Positions 1 to 6,272 of a stretch of DNA of 7,615 bases are shown in pieces; position 1 is the stretch's first letter, and every line of letters begins with the position of its first letter. The notes beneath the pieces are model-generated. The model was not told the origin of the DNA and did no database searches. It saw nothing but the letters and a program-made list of their open reading frames with translations. Made by a program: the position numbers and the translations under genes. Source of the stretch: an uncultured Erysipelotrichaceae bacterium. GTDB lineage: Bacteria; Bacillota_I; Bacilli_A; RFN20; CAG-826. The DNA is taken from NCBI GenBank assembly GCA_902800255.1, contig CADCDV010000033.1, positions 1 through 7,615 of the forward strand. Reading direction: 5' to 3'.

Positions 1-561
1 AATGGCGTCAGCGCCATTCTCGGCTAAGGTCTTAGCACCTTCGTAAGTGGCGACGTTGCCAGCGATGATATCGATAGCAGGGAAGGCTTTCTTAAGGTCT
101 TTAAGAGCCTCAATGACGTTTTTGCTATGGCCATGGGCGCTATCGAGGATGAAGAAGTCGGCTCCGGCTTCGGCAAGGGCTTTCGCTCTTTCAAGCTTCT
201 CGGCATTGATGCCAAGAGAGGCGCCGACGATGAGCTTGCCATTCTTATCTAAGTTGGCGTTTGGATAATCGTCTAAGGAAACGACTGTGTCTTTGACTTT
301 CTTGATCTCAGCGGCTTGCGCTTCGATGGACATGTTCTTATGGATGACGCCGACACCGCCGTTTTCGGCAAGGGTGATGGCCATCTCATGTTCAGTGACG
401 GTATCCATGGCTGCGCTTAAAAGCGGAACATTGATGTTGATGCGCCTGCTTAGGCGGGTTTTGAGACACACCATGTCAGGCGTGATCTCGCTATACCTTG
501 GGATAAGAAGAACGTCGTCGAATGTGAGACCGAATCCCACGATTTTGTCGTCGAATTGCAT
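1..561 (-). CDS. guaB: IMP dehydrogenase, N-terminal 187 residues, lacking the CBS domain (3' end beyond window)
   Basis: Catalyses the NAD-dependent oxidation of IMP to XMP, the committed step of guanine nucleotide synthesis in the cytoplasm. The start is the ATG at 561-559, with AAGGAGGTGG at 576-567 as its ribosome binding site. Visible IMPDH motifs are LTFDDVLLIPRYSE (residues 12-25), PLLSAAMDTVTEHEMAI (46-62), GVIHKNMSIEAQAAEI (71-86), and, after a short linker, LIVGASLGI (110-118), DSAHGHS (140-146) and AGNVAT (167-172). In most IMPDHs about 120 residues of paired CBS domains separate the GVIHKNMS segment from the (D)YPNA...G+L.VGA segment. Here they are only about 10-15 residues apart, so the Bateman regulatory module is absent. 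GMP reductase also lacks CBS domains, but the AAMDTVTE and VIHKNMS motifs fit IMPDH better. The catalytic cysteine loop and flap lie outside the window, so activity cannot be judged. The gene is divergent from the xylose operon and unrelated to it in function. Confidence 0.93.
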   Translation of the reverse strand, partial: MQFDDKIVGFGLTFDDVLLIPRYSEITPDMVCLKTRLSRRININVPLLSAAMDTVTEHEMAITLAENGGVGVIHKNMSIEAQAAEIKKVKDTVVSLDDYPNANLDKNGKLIVGASLGINAEKLERAKALAEAGADFFILDSAHGHSKNVIEALKDLKKAFPAIDIIAGNVATYEGAKTLAENGADAI

Positions 562-566
562 CGAAG

Positions 567-576
567 CCACCTCCTT
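567..576 (-). promoter_or_regulatory. Ribosome binding site of guaB
   Basis: The minus strand reads AAGGAGGTGG, a near-perfect anti-Shine-Dalgarno match about 8 bases before the ATG at 561. It fixes the guaB start. Confidence 0.9.
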
Positions 577-614
577 GTGTAATAAAATTCTTTACTGGCT
601 TTTTATTACGACAC

Positions 615-643
615 ATTATACATTCCATATAATGGAAGGACTA
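615..643 (-). promoter_or_regulatory. Predicted sigma-A promoter of guaB with a palindrome in the spacer
   Basis: On the minus strand a perfect TATAAT lies at 620-615. Seventeen bases upstream is a weak -35, TAGTCC (643-638, 3 of 6 matches to TTGACA). The spacer holds the inverted repeat TTCCAT-ATA-ATGGAA (623-637), which fills nearly the whole -35/-10 interval. A repressor bound there would block polymerase, so the element is a plausible operator. The start of transcription would fall near 608, giving a leader of about 47 bases. The -10 is convincing, while the -35 and the operator role are inference. Confidence 0.6.
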
Positions 644-817
644 TTTATTTCTTCATGTAAGCGGTTCCCACTTATTTTATTTCCACTCAAAATCACAAAT
701 GTTTTCCAAAAAATCATCCGTCTTAAAAAGAAGAGAAAACTAAATAAAAAGTCGCATTTTTACAAGTTGTCGTAAACAGTGCCAAAAGTTAAGGTTGCAT
801 CGCAATTGCCGCTTTAC

Positions 818-834
818 TTTCATGAGGCATGAAA
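818..834. repeat. Perfect inverted repeat TTTCATG-AGG-CATGAAA
   Basis: Two 7-base arms flank a 3-base centre. No T-tract follows on either strand, so this is not an intrinsic terminator and may be a protein-binding site. A smaller inverted repeat, TTGC-ATC-GCAA, lies just upstream at 795-805. Neither sits at a recognisable promoter, so the role is unknown. Confidence 0.5.
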
Positions 835-1037
835 TTAAGGGGTTTTCCTTCACTCCAAACAAGAGAAATTCCACGAACCATCGAAAGAAAAGAATCACAG
901 AAGCTCACAGGTCTTCATCCAATCTCAAACACTCAGAAAATGGACAAAAGCAGAAGTGGTTTTCTTGACCGAATTACCGTTATTTCAGTGCCAAATCAAA
1001 AATATGGACTAAACCTCTTCATGCGTGTGAACATTTA

Positions 1038-1066
1038 TTGCAAAGGCGTATGCCTAGGCCTACAAT
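1038..1066 (+). promoter_or_regulatory. Predicted sigma-A promoter of the xylA operon
   Basis: TTGCAA (1038-1043, 4 of 6 consensus bases) and TACAAT (1061-1066, 5 of 6) are separated by exactly 17 bases. Transcription would begin near 1073, leaving a leader of roughly 100 bases before the xylA ATG. The spacer and -10 carry a 16-base palindrome with one mismatched pair (1048-1063). A second possible -10, TATAGA at 1135-1140, has no -35 at acceptable distance and is less likely. Confidence 0.6.
1048..1063. promoter_or_regulatory. Near-perfect 16-bp palindrome overlapping the xylA -10
   Basis: GTATGCCTAGGCCTAC is its own reverse complement apart from one mismatched pair and contains the perfect core GCCTAGGC (1052-1059). 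It lies in the promoter spacer and enters the -10 hexamer, a classic repressor position. The binding protein is unknown. The site does not resemble the XylR operator of Bacillus. Confidence 0.45.
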
Positions 1067-1118
1067 ATGACCTATAAACATAAGTTTTGTCCAGTAGGGG
1101 AAAACATTTGCCATTTTT

Positions 1119-1132
1119 TGAAAGCGCTTTCA
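1119..1132. promoter_or_regulatory. cre site (CcpA binding) upstream of xylA
   Basis: TGAAAGCGCTTTCA is a perfect 14-base palindrome and matches the catabolite-responsive element consensus TGWAANCGNTNWCA at every position. CcpA with HPr-Ser-P binds such sites in Bacillota when preferred sugars are present. Here it lies about 46 bases downstream of the predicted transcription start and 40 bases before the xylA ATG, which suits a roadblock type of repression of the whole operon. Confidence 0.88.
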
Positions 1133-1154
1133 CCTATAGAATGGACACAAACAC

Positions 1155-1160
1155 AAGGAG
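1155..1160 (+). promoter_or_regulatory. Ribosome binding site that decides the xylA start
   Basis: AAGGAG ends 11 bases before the ATG at 1172, a slightly long but workable spacing. It supports starting XylA at MEYFPF. The longer in-frame start at 1067 lies upstream of the predicted transcription start and would add 35 residues foreign to the family. Confidence 0.85.
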
Positions 1161-1171
1161 TTACCAAAAAA

Positions 1172-2497
1172 ATGGAATATTTCCCTTTCGTCAAACAGGT
1201 CCAATACAAGGGCCCATCCTCAACTGAACCATTCGCGTTCAAGTACTATGATGCCAATCGCATCGTCTGCGGCAAGCCAATGAAAGAATGGATGCCATTC
1301 GCCATGGCTTGGTGGCACAACCTCGGCGCTGCCGGTACCGACATGTTCGGCGGCAACACCATGGACAAGTCCTGGGGTGTCGACAAAGACAAAGACCCAA
1401 TGGGCTATGCCAAAGCCAAAGTTGATGCTGGCTTCGAATTCATGCAGAAGATGGGCATCGAATACTACTGCTTCCACGATGTCGACCTCGTCCCAGAGTG
1501 CGACGACATCACCGTCATGTACCAGAGACTCGATGAGATCGGTGAGTACCTTCTCAAGAAACAGAAGGAAACCGGCATCAAGCTTCTTTGGGCTACTGCC
1601 AATGCCTTCGGACACCGCCGTTTCATGAACGGTGCTGGTTCCAGCAATTCCGCCGAAGTCTATTGCTTCGCCGCCGCTCAGATCAAGAAAGCTCTTGAGC
1701 TCTGCGTCAAACTCGGTGGCAAAGGCTATGTCTTCTGGGGCGGACGTGAAGGCTATGAAACCCTTCTCAACACCGACGTCAAGTTCGAAGAAGAGAACAT
1801 CGCCAACCTCATGAGAGTCGCTCGTGACTATGGCCGCAAGATCGGCTTCAAAGGCGACTTCTACATCGAACCAAAACCAAAAGAGCCAACAAAGCACCAG
1901 TATGACTTCGACGCCGCGACCGCCATCGGATTCCTCCGCAAATACGGTCTCGACAAAGACTTCAAGATGAACATCGAAGCCAACCACGCCACCTTAGCTG
2001 GCCACACCTTCGAACACGAACTCCGCATCTCCGCCATGAACGGCATGCTCGGTTCCATCGACGCCAACGAAGGCGATATGCTCCTCGGATGGGATGTCGA
2101 CAGATTCCCAGCCAACGTTTACAGCGCCACCTTCGCCATGCTCGAAGTCATCAAAGCCGGTGGACTTACCGGTGGCTTCAACTTCGACGCCAAGACCCGC
2201 CGCGCTTCCAACACCTATGAAGATATGTTCAAGGCTTACGTCCTTGGCATGGATACCTTCGCTTTAGGTCTTCTCAATGCCGAAGCCATCATCAAAGATG
2301 GCCGTATCGACAAGTTCGTCGAAGGCAGATATGCTTCCTTCAAGACCGGCATCGGTGCCAAGATCCGTGACCACAGCGCCACCATCGAAGATCTTGCCGC
2401 CCACGCCCTTGAGACCAAGGTTTGCCCAGATCCAGGCAGTGGCGACGAGGAAGAGCTCCAGGAAATCCTCAACCAAGTCATGTTCGGTAAGAAATAA
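1172..2497 (+). CDS. xylA: Xylose isomerase
   Basis: Interconverts D-xylose and D-xylulose with two divalent metal ions, the first intracellular step of xylose use. The 441-residue length matches class II enzymes (about 440). The N-terminus MEYFPF and segment [10 protein letters not shown] (42-51) are typical. The catalytic His102 and Asp105 sit in CFHDVD, and the signature [16 protein letters not shown] spans 187-202. Metal ligands are visible as Glu233 ([14 protein letters not shown]), Glu269 and His272 ([11 protein letters not shown]), Asp297 (DANEGD), Asp308 and Asp310 (WDVDRFP) and Asp339 (NFDAKTRR). All key residues are present. The loop [15 protein letters not shown] (140-154) departs slightly from the more usual TAN.FS(N/H)PR. 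Codon use is strongly biased to GCC, ACC, CTC and CCA, suggesting high expression. It is first in the operon, under the predicted promoter and cre site. Its stop overlaps the xylB start by one base (TAATG). Confidence 0.98.
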   Translation: MEYFPFVKQVQYKGPSSTEPFAFKYYDANRIVCGKPMKEWMPFAMAWWHNLGAAGTDMFGGNTMDKSWGVDKDKDPMGYAKAKVDAGFEFMQKMGIEYYCFHDVDLVPECDDITVMYQRLDEIGEYLLKKQKETGIKLLWATANAFGHRRFMNGAGSSNSAEVYCFAAAQIKKALELCVKLGGKGYVFWGGREGYETLLNTDVKFEEENIANLMRVARDYGRKIGFKGDFYIEPKPKEPTKHQYDFDAATAIGFLRKYGLDKDFKMNIEANHATLAGHTFEHELRISAMNGMLGSIDANEGDMLLGWDVDRFPANVYSATFAMLEVIKAGGLTGGFNFDAKTRRASNTYEDMFKAYVLGMDTFALGLLNAEAIIKDGRIDKFVEGRYASFKTGIGAKIRDHSATIEDLAAHALETKVCPDPGSGDEEELQEILNQVMFGKK

Positions 2498-3960
2498 TGG
2501 ACCACTACATTGGCATTGACCTCGGGACTAGCGCCCTCAAGGCCTTATTCGTCCGCGAAGACGGAAAAATCTGTGCCAAAGCCAGCGTCCCTTATGATTG
2601 CTCCCATCCACACGAATTCTGGTCGGAGCAAGATCCTTCCCTCTGGTTCAACGCTTGCAAGCAAGCCATCAAAGAACTAGTCCGCGTCACCGGTGAAAGC
2701 CACGTCAAAGCGATTGGCATCGCCGGTCAGATGCATGGCCTTGTCATGCTCGATAAGGATGACAAAGTCCTTCGTCCAGCCATTCTCTGGAACGATGGAA
2801 GAAGCCAGGAAGAAACTGATTATCTCAACAACAACATCGGCAAGGCGAAGTTAACCGAATTAACCGGCAACATCGCCTTCGCTGGTTTCACCGCACCAAA
2901 AATCCTTTGGGTTCAAAAGCATGAGCCAAGCATCTTCGCCGCTACAAAGAAGATCATGCTTCCTAAGGATTATCTTAACTACATGCTTAGCGGCAAATTC
3001 GTCACTGACTACAGTGACGCCAGCGGCTTCTTGCTCTTAGACGTCAAGAACCGCAAATACTCCAAAGAAATGCTCGACATCTGCGGCATTACCGAAGAGA
3101 TGATGCCAGAGCTCCATGAGTCTAGCGACGTCATCGGCACCCTCAAAGAAGAATTCGCCAAAGAGTTCGGAATCGAAGGGGAGTGCAAACTCGTTGCTGG
3201 CGCTGGAGACAACGCTGGCTCCGCTATCGGAACCGGAACCATCGGCGAAGGAAGATGCAATATCTCCCTTGGCACCTCCGGAACCATCTTCATCTCCTCA
3301 TCCCATTTCTGCCCAGATGTTAAAAACGCCCTTCACTCATTCTGCGATGCTGCCGGTGCTTACCATCTCCTTGGTTGCACTTTAAGCGCCGCCAGCGCCC
3401 GTAAGTGGTGGTTAGAGCAGATCAGAGAGACCGAAGACTTCGCCAAAGACGAGATCGATGTCAAAGGCGCGAAGGAGAGCAATGTCTTCTTCATGCCATA
3501 CCTCGCTGGCGAACGTTCCCCATATAACGATGTCAAAGTGAGAGCCGCTTTCCTTGGCCTCGATTCCACGACCACCAAGGCCGATATGTCGAGAGCCGTC
3601 ATGGAAGGTGTCGCCTTCTCCCTCAAGGATTGCCTTGATGCCGCCAAAGAAGACGGCGCTTGCCCACAGATGGCCACCATCTCTGGCGGAGGCTTCCGCA
3701 GTGAGGAGTGGTGCCAGATCTTCGCTGACATCTTCGAAATCCAGCTTTCTAAGCTTGACGGCAATGAAGGACCATCCTTCGGTGGCGCCATCCTTGGCAT
3801 GGTTGGAGATGGAAAATATGAGTCTTGCGCCGCTGCGGCCGCCAAGATCATCAAGAAAGCGAAAGTCTACTTCCCTAACGAAGCCAAGTTCGCTTACTAC
3901 CGCGCCAAACACGCCAAATACAAGAGCATCTATCCTCTTATCAAACAGATAGAAGATTAA
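2497..3960 (+). CDS. xylB: Xylulokinase
   Basis: Phosphorylates D-xylulose with ATP to xylulose 5-phosphate, which feeds the pentose phosphate pathway. It is a FGGY-family carbohydrate kinase of 487 residues, normal for the family. The N-terminal phosphate-binding motif IGIDLGTSALK spans 5-15, the substrate-contacting GQMHG 77-81 and PAILWNDGR 94-102. FTAPKILWVQKHEP (131-144) is typical of xylulokinases. The probable catalytic base is Asp238 in GAGDNAGSAIG (235-245). The second-domain motifs ISLGTSG (256-262), PYLAGERSPY (334-343) and ISGGGFRSEEW (395-405) follow. It starts at the ATG sharing one base with the xylA stop. No good ribosome binding site precedes it, so translation is probably coupled to xylA. 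The family is clear and the sugar is set by the neighbour xylA. Confidence 0.97.
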   Translation: MDHYIGIDLGTSALKALFVREDGKICAKASVPYDCSHPHEFWSEQDPSLWFNACKQAIKELVRVTGESHVKAIGIAGQMHGLVMLDKDDKVLRPAILWNDGRSQEETDYLNNNIGKAKLTELTGNIAFAGFTAPKILWVQKHEPSIFAATKKIMLPKDYLNYMLSGKFVTDYSDASGFLLLDVKNRKYSKEMLDICGITEEMMPELHESSDVIGTLKEEFAKEFGIEGECKLVAGAGDNAGSAIGTGTIGEGRCNISLGTSGTIFISSSHFCPDVKNALHSFCDAAGAYHLLGCTLSAASARKWWLEQIRETEDFAKDEIDVKGAKESNVFFMPYLAGERSPYNDVKVRAAFLGLDSTTTKADMSRAVMEGVAFSLKDCLDAAKEDGACPQMATISGGGFRSEEWCQIFADIFEIQLSKLDGNEGPSFGGAILGMVGDGKYESCAAAAAKIIKKAKVYFPNEAKFAYYRAKHAKYKSIYPLIKQIED

Positions 3961-3965
3961 AGGAG
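3959..3965 (+). promoter_or_regulatory. Ribosome binding site of the AraC-family regulator
   Basis: AAAGGAG overlaps the xylB stop codon and lies 9 bases before the ATG at 3975, so the regulator has its own initiation signal, unlike xylB. Confidence 0.85.
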
Positions 3966-3974
3966 ACTTTATCG

Positions 3975-4763
3975 ATGTCAGAGAAGACGGTCTCGTTTGA
4001 GGAGGGTCGCTCTAACAGAGTGAATTACCTCTATCATCAAGACGACGTGAATCTTACGTTTTCCGCCCATTTTCATGACAGCTTTGAGTTTCTTTATTGC
4101 TACGAAGGACTATTAAAAGTCTCGATCGACAAGAATGATTTCATGCTTCACGCAGGTGAGGCTGCCCTCATCCTTCCGAATCAGATCCATCTCTATGAGA
4201 CGGTAGGTTCTTCGAAAAGCTACCTCTGCATTTTCTCTCCTGACCACGTCGATGCTTTTTACCCATCGACGGTCAAGGAGTGTGCAGTCAACCCAGTCTT
4301 CAAATTCGACAAATACCTGAATCTTTTAGAGGACATAAAGCACTCGGGCGACCCATATCTCATCCGCAGTGCTTTTTATTTCATCGCGAGCATCTATAGC
4401 AAGCTCCCGAAGATGCCAAGGGAAAAGAAGTTCACGACCCTTGTCGGTCAGGTTCTCTCCTATGTCGAGGAGAACTATAAGACGAACATCTCCCTTGATG
4501 ACTTCTCGAAGAAAGTCGGATACGACTATCACTATCTCTCTAACGTCGTCAATGACGGCTTAAAAGAGAACTTCAGAAGCTATCTCAATCGTTTCAGGGT
4601 CCAAAAGGCCATCGAGCTCCTAAAAAGAGAGGATGTCCAAATCCAGGAAGTGGCAGAGGAAGTCGGATACGACTCACTTCGCACTTTCAACCGCAACTTT
4701 TTGAAAATTATCGGTAAGACCCCAAGGGATTACCGTGAGGAAATACTGGAGGAGAACAAATGA
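3975..4763 (+). CDS. AraC/XylS-family transcriptional regulator (probable pentose operon regulator)
   Basis: A 262-residue cytoplasmic DNA-binding regulator. Residues about 25-90 form an AraC-type cupin sensor domain: HFHDSFEFLYCYEG (32-45) and LHAGEAALILPNQIHLYE (58-75) are the usual first and second cupin segments. Residues about 155-255 carry two helix-turn-helix motifs. The first includes ISLDDFSKKVGYDYHYLSNVV (172-192), the second VQIQEVAEEVGYDSLRTFNRNF (221-242), and the family ending GKTPRDYR is at 247-254. The gene begins 14 bases after xylB and its stop overlaps the next start (ATGA). It should therefore be co-transcribed with the genes it likely controls, giving autoregulation. The effector is inferred to be a pentose or oligosaccharide. 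Codons ACG and TCG are more frequent than in its neighbours, consistent with lower expression. Family certain, target inferred. Confidence 0.93.
   Translation: MSEKTVSFEEGRSNRVNYLYHQDDVNLTFSAHFHDSFEFLYCYEGLLKVSIDKNDFMLHAGEAALILPNQIHLYETVGSSKSYLCIFSPDHVDAFYPSTVKECAVNPVFKFDKYLNLLEDIKHSGDPYLIRSAFYFIASIYSKLPKMPREKKFTTLVGQVLSYVEENYKTNISLDDFSKKVGYDYHYLSNVVNDGLKENFRSYLNRFRVQKAIELLKREDVQIQEVAEEVGYDSLRTFNRNFLKIIGKTPRDYREEILEENK
4748..4755 (+). promoter_or_regulatory. Ribosome binding site of the GH43 gene
   Basis: GGAGGAGA lies inside the end of the AraC-family gene, 4 bases before the ATG at 4760, and supports that start. The overlap with the regulator stop (ATGA) implies translational coupling as well. 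Confidence 0.8.
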
Positions 4764-6178
4764 AAAAGCAAGTATTCAACCCTTATTTGCCATTAGATGA
4801 ATACGTCCCTGATGCCGAACCTCATATCTTCGGCGACAGAGTCTACATCTATGGTTCCCACGACCGTTTCAACGGCCATGACTTCTGCGTCTTAGACCAC
4901 ATCACCTATAGCGCCCCAATCGACGATCTTAGCGATTGGCGTTATGAAGGCGTCATCTTCAAGAGAAGCGATGACCCACATAACGGCAAGAAGGGCAGAA
5001 GCCCTCTTTACGCCCCAGATGCCATCCAGGGCCCAGATGGAAAGTACTATCTTTACTACTTCGCCGCTTACCACAATGAGATCGGCGTCGCTGTCTGCGA
5101 TACCCCATGCGGACAGTTCAAGCCAATCGGCTATGTTCACCACGCTGATGGCACCCATCTTGGAAGAAAGAAGGGCGATGGCTTCGCTTTCGACCCAGGC
5201 GTCTATGTCGAAGGAAATGACGTCTATCTCTACACCGGCTTTGGCCCAGTCCATTACCCACTTACCTTAGGTAAGCAGTCCAAAGAAGGTGCGACCTGCT
5301 GCAAGCTCGACAAAGACATGATGACCATCATCGGCGAGCCAAAGATCATCTGCAAGGTCAAGAGAAATTCCAAAGGCACCGAATGGGAAGGCCACGAGTT
5401 CTTCGAAGCCTCTTCCATGAGAAAGATCGGCAACAAATATTACTTCATCTATTCTTCCTTCCTCGGACATGAGCTCTGCTACGCTATCTCCGATAAACCA
5501 GATGGTGAGTTCCACTTCGGCGGCACCATCATCTCAATCGGCGATATCGGACTTGGAAACCACAAAGATCCAAAGACCGCGAGCAACTTCACCGGCAACA
5601 CCCATGGTTCCATCCTCACCATCGGTGACAAGCACTATATCTTCTATCACCGCCAGACCAATAGAGACTGCTTCTCCCGTCAGGCCTGCGCCGAAGAGAT
5701 CAAGATCGAGAAAGACGGTTCCATCAAACAGGTTGAAGTCACTTCCTGTGGCTTAAATGGCGGACCTCTCAAAGCAGAAGGCGCTTACCCAGCCTACATC
5801 GCTTGCAACCTCACTTCTCCAAAAGGCAATTGCTTCATGAGTCCATTCAAGTGCCATGGCAAGCCATACTTCACCCAGAGCAAGGATGAGAAACCAGTTC
5901 CTTATATCGCCAATGTCTATAATGGCGTCAGAGCCGGATGGAAATACTTTGACTTCAAGAACGAGAAAGTCGATTTCTCGATCACTATGAAAGGCAAAGC
6001 CGAAGGTTACTTCAAAGTCATGCTTGATGACAAAGAAGTGGGCAAGGTCGAAGTTAAGCCATCGAAGGAACTCGCTACCTACAAGTCCGAACTCAAAGTC
6101 GAGCCAGGCAAACATGCTTTATTCTTAGAGTATGTCGGCAAAGGCAAACTTGAGTTACACACCATCGCCTTTAACTAA
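4760..6178 (+). CDS. Glycoside hydrolase family 43 enzyme (beta-xylosidase or alpha-L-arabinofuranosidase), intracellular
   Basis: Predicted to cleave xylose or arabinose residues from imported oligosaccharides. The 472-residue protein starts NPYLPLDEYVPDAEPHIFGD, where Asp18 fits the GH43 catalytic base. YIYGSHDRFNGHDF follows at 29-42. Asp87 in LYAPDAIQGPDGKYYLYY (84-101) fits the pKa-modulating aspartate, and Glu216 in GHEFFEASSM (211-220) the general acid. NTHGSI (280-285) and FYHRQTN (295-301) come from later blades of the five-bladed propeller. Residues about 370-472 look like a small CBM6-like beta-sandwich (YIANVYNGVRAGWKYFDF, 382-399). The N-terminus has no hydrophobic signal segment, so the enzyme should be cytoplasmic. 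It is last in the operon and followed by a terminator. The substrate cannot be told from sequence alone; xylosidase activity is favoured by xylA and xylB. Confidence 0.92.
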   Translation: MKKQVFNPYLPLDEYVPDAEPHIFGDRVYIYGSHDRFNGHDFCVLDHITYSAPIDDLSDWRYEGVIFKRSDDPHNGKKGRSPLYAPDAIQGPDGKYYLYYFAAYHNEIGVAVCDTPCGQFKPIGYVHHADGTHLGRKKGDGFAFDPGVYVEGNDVYLYTGFGPVHYPLTLGKQSKEGATCCKLDKDMMTIIGEPKIICKVKRNSKGTEWEGHEFFEASSMRKIGNKYYFIYSSFLGHELCYAISDKPDGEFHFGGTIISIGDIGLGNHKDPKTASNFTGNTHGSILTIGDKHYIFYHRQTNRDCFSRQACAEEIKIEKDGSIKQVEVTSCGLNGGPLKAEGAYPAYIACNLTSPKGNCFMSPFKCHGKPYFTQSKDEKPVPYIANVYNGVRAGWKYFDFKNEKVDFSITMKGKAEGYFKVMLDDKEVGKVEVKPSKELATYKSELKVEPGKHALFLEYVGKGKLELHTIAFN

Positions 6179-6194
6179 GCGAAAACCTAAAATT

Positions 6195-6220
6195 AAGACC
6201 CTGTTTACAGGGTCTTTTTT
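6195..6220 (+). terminator. Intrinsic terminator of the xylose operon
   Basis: A perfect 9-base-pair stem, AAGACCCTG with CAGGGTCTT, closes a TTTA loop. The run of T reaches 6220. It begins 16 bases after the GH43 stop and separates the xylose operon from the downstream redox cluster. Confidence 0.95.
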
Positions 6221-6238
6221 CATTCCTAAACATTTATC

Positions 6239-6266
6239 TTGTTAAATATGTCGCATACGATATAAT
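6239..6266 (+). promoter_or_regulatory. Predicted promoter of the MarR/peroxidase cluster, with an operator-like palindrome
   Basis: TTGTTA (6239-6244, 4 of 6 consensus bases) and a perfect TATAAT (6261-6266) are spaced by 16 bases. The imperfect inverted repeat TATGTCG-CATA-CGATATA (6247-6264, one mismatch between arms) spans the spacer and runs into the -10. This is where a MarR-type autorepressor would bind. The promoter call is good; the operator is inference. Transcription would begin near 6273, almost at the first ATG, leaving no room for a ribosome binding site. Confidence 0.65.
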
Positions 6267-6272
6267 GTAGCC

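Larger units (their letters stand above)
577..1171. other. AT-rich divergent intergenic region between guaB and xylA
   Basis: About 595 bases contain no gene that I can support. The region is clearly richer in A and T than the flanking genes. It holds the guaB promoter (615-643), inverted repeats at 795-805 and 818-834, a duplicated CAGTGCCAAA (777-786 and 986-995), several TGGAC(A/T)AAA motifs (941-1151), a predicted xylA promoter (1038-1066) and a cre site (1119-1132). Short open frames here (for example 829-1077) lack a ribosome binding site and resemble no family I know. I saw no riboswitch or tRNA. Confidence 0.7.

Noticed and set aside
287..775. Plus-strand open frame of 162 codons over the start of guaB
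   Set aside because: The first half is antisense to the IMPDH coding region and the rest is AT-rich intergenic DNA. No start signal was seen.
829..1077. Possible small gene of 82 codons before xylA
   Set aside because: There is no ribosome binding site, no family resemblance and AT-rich intergenic composition. It spans the predicted xylA promoter.
1067..1171. Longer xylA with 35 extra N-terminal residues
   Set aside because: The upstream ATG lies before the predicted transcription start, the extension crosses the cre site, and family members begin near MEYFP with a ribosome site at 1155-1160.
577..1171. Purine riboswitch before guaB or a Bacillus-type XylR operator before xylA
   Set aside because: I looked for conserved purine-riboswitch core segments on the minus strand and for the paired TTTGTTTAAACAA-like XylR operator on the plus strand. 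Neither is visible.
1220..1987. Long minus-strand open frame (255 codons) opposite xylA
   Set aside because: It is antisense to a gene with all xylose isomerase motifs, has low-complexity acidic/hydrophobic composition, no ribosome binding site and no recognisable family. It is a shadow of strong codon bias.
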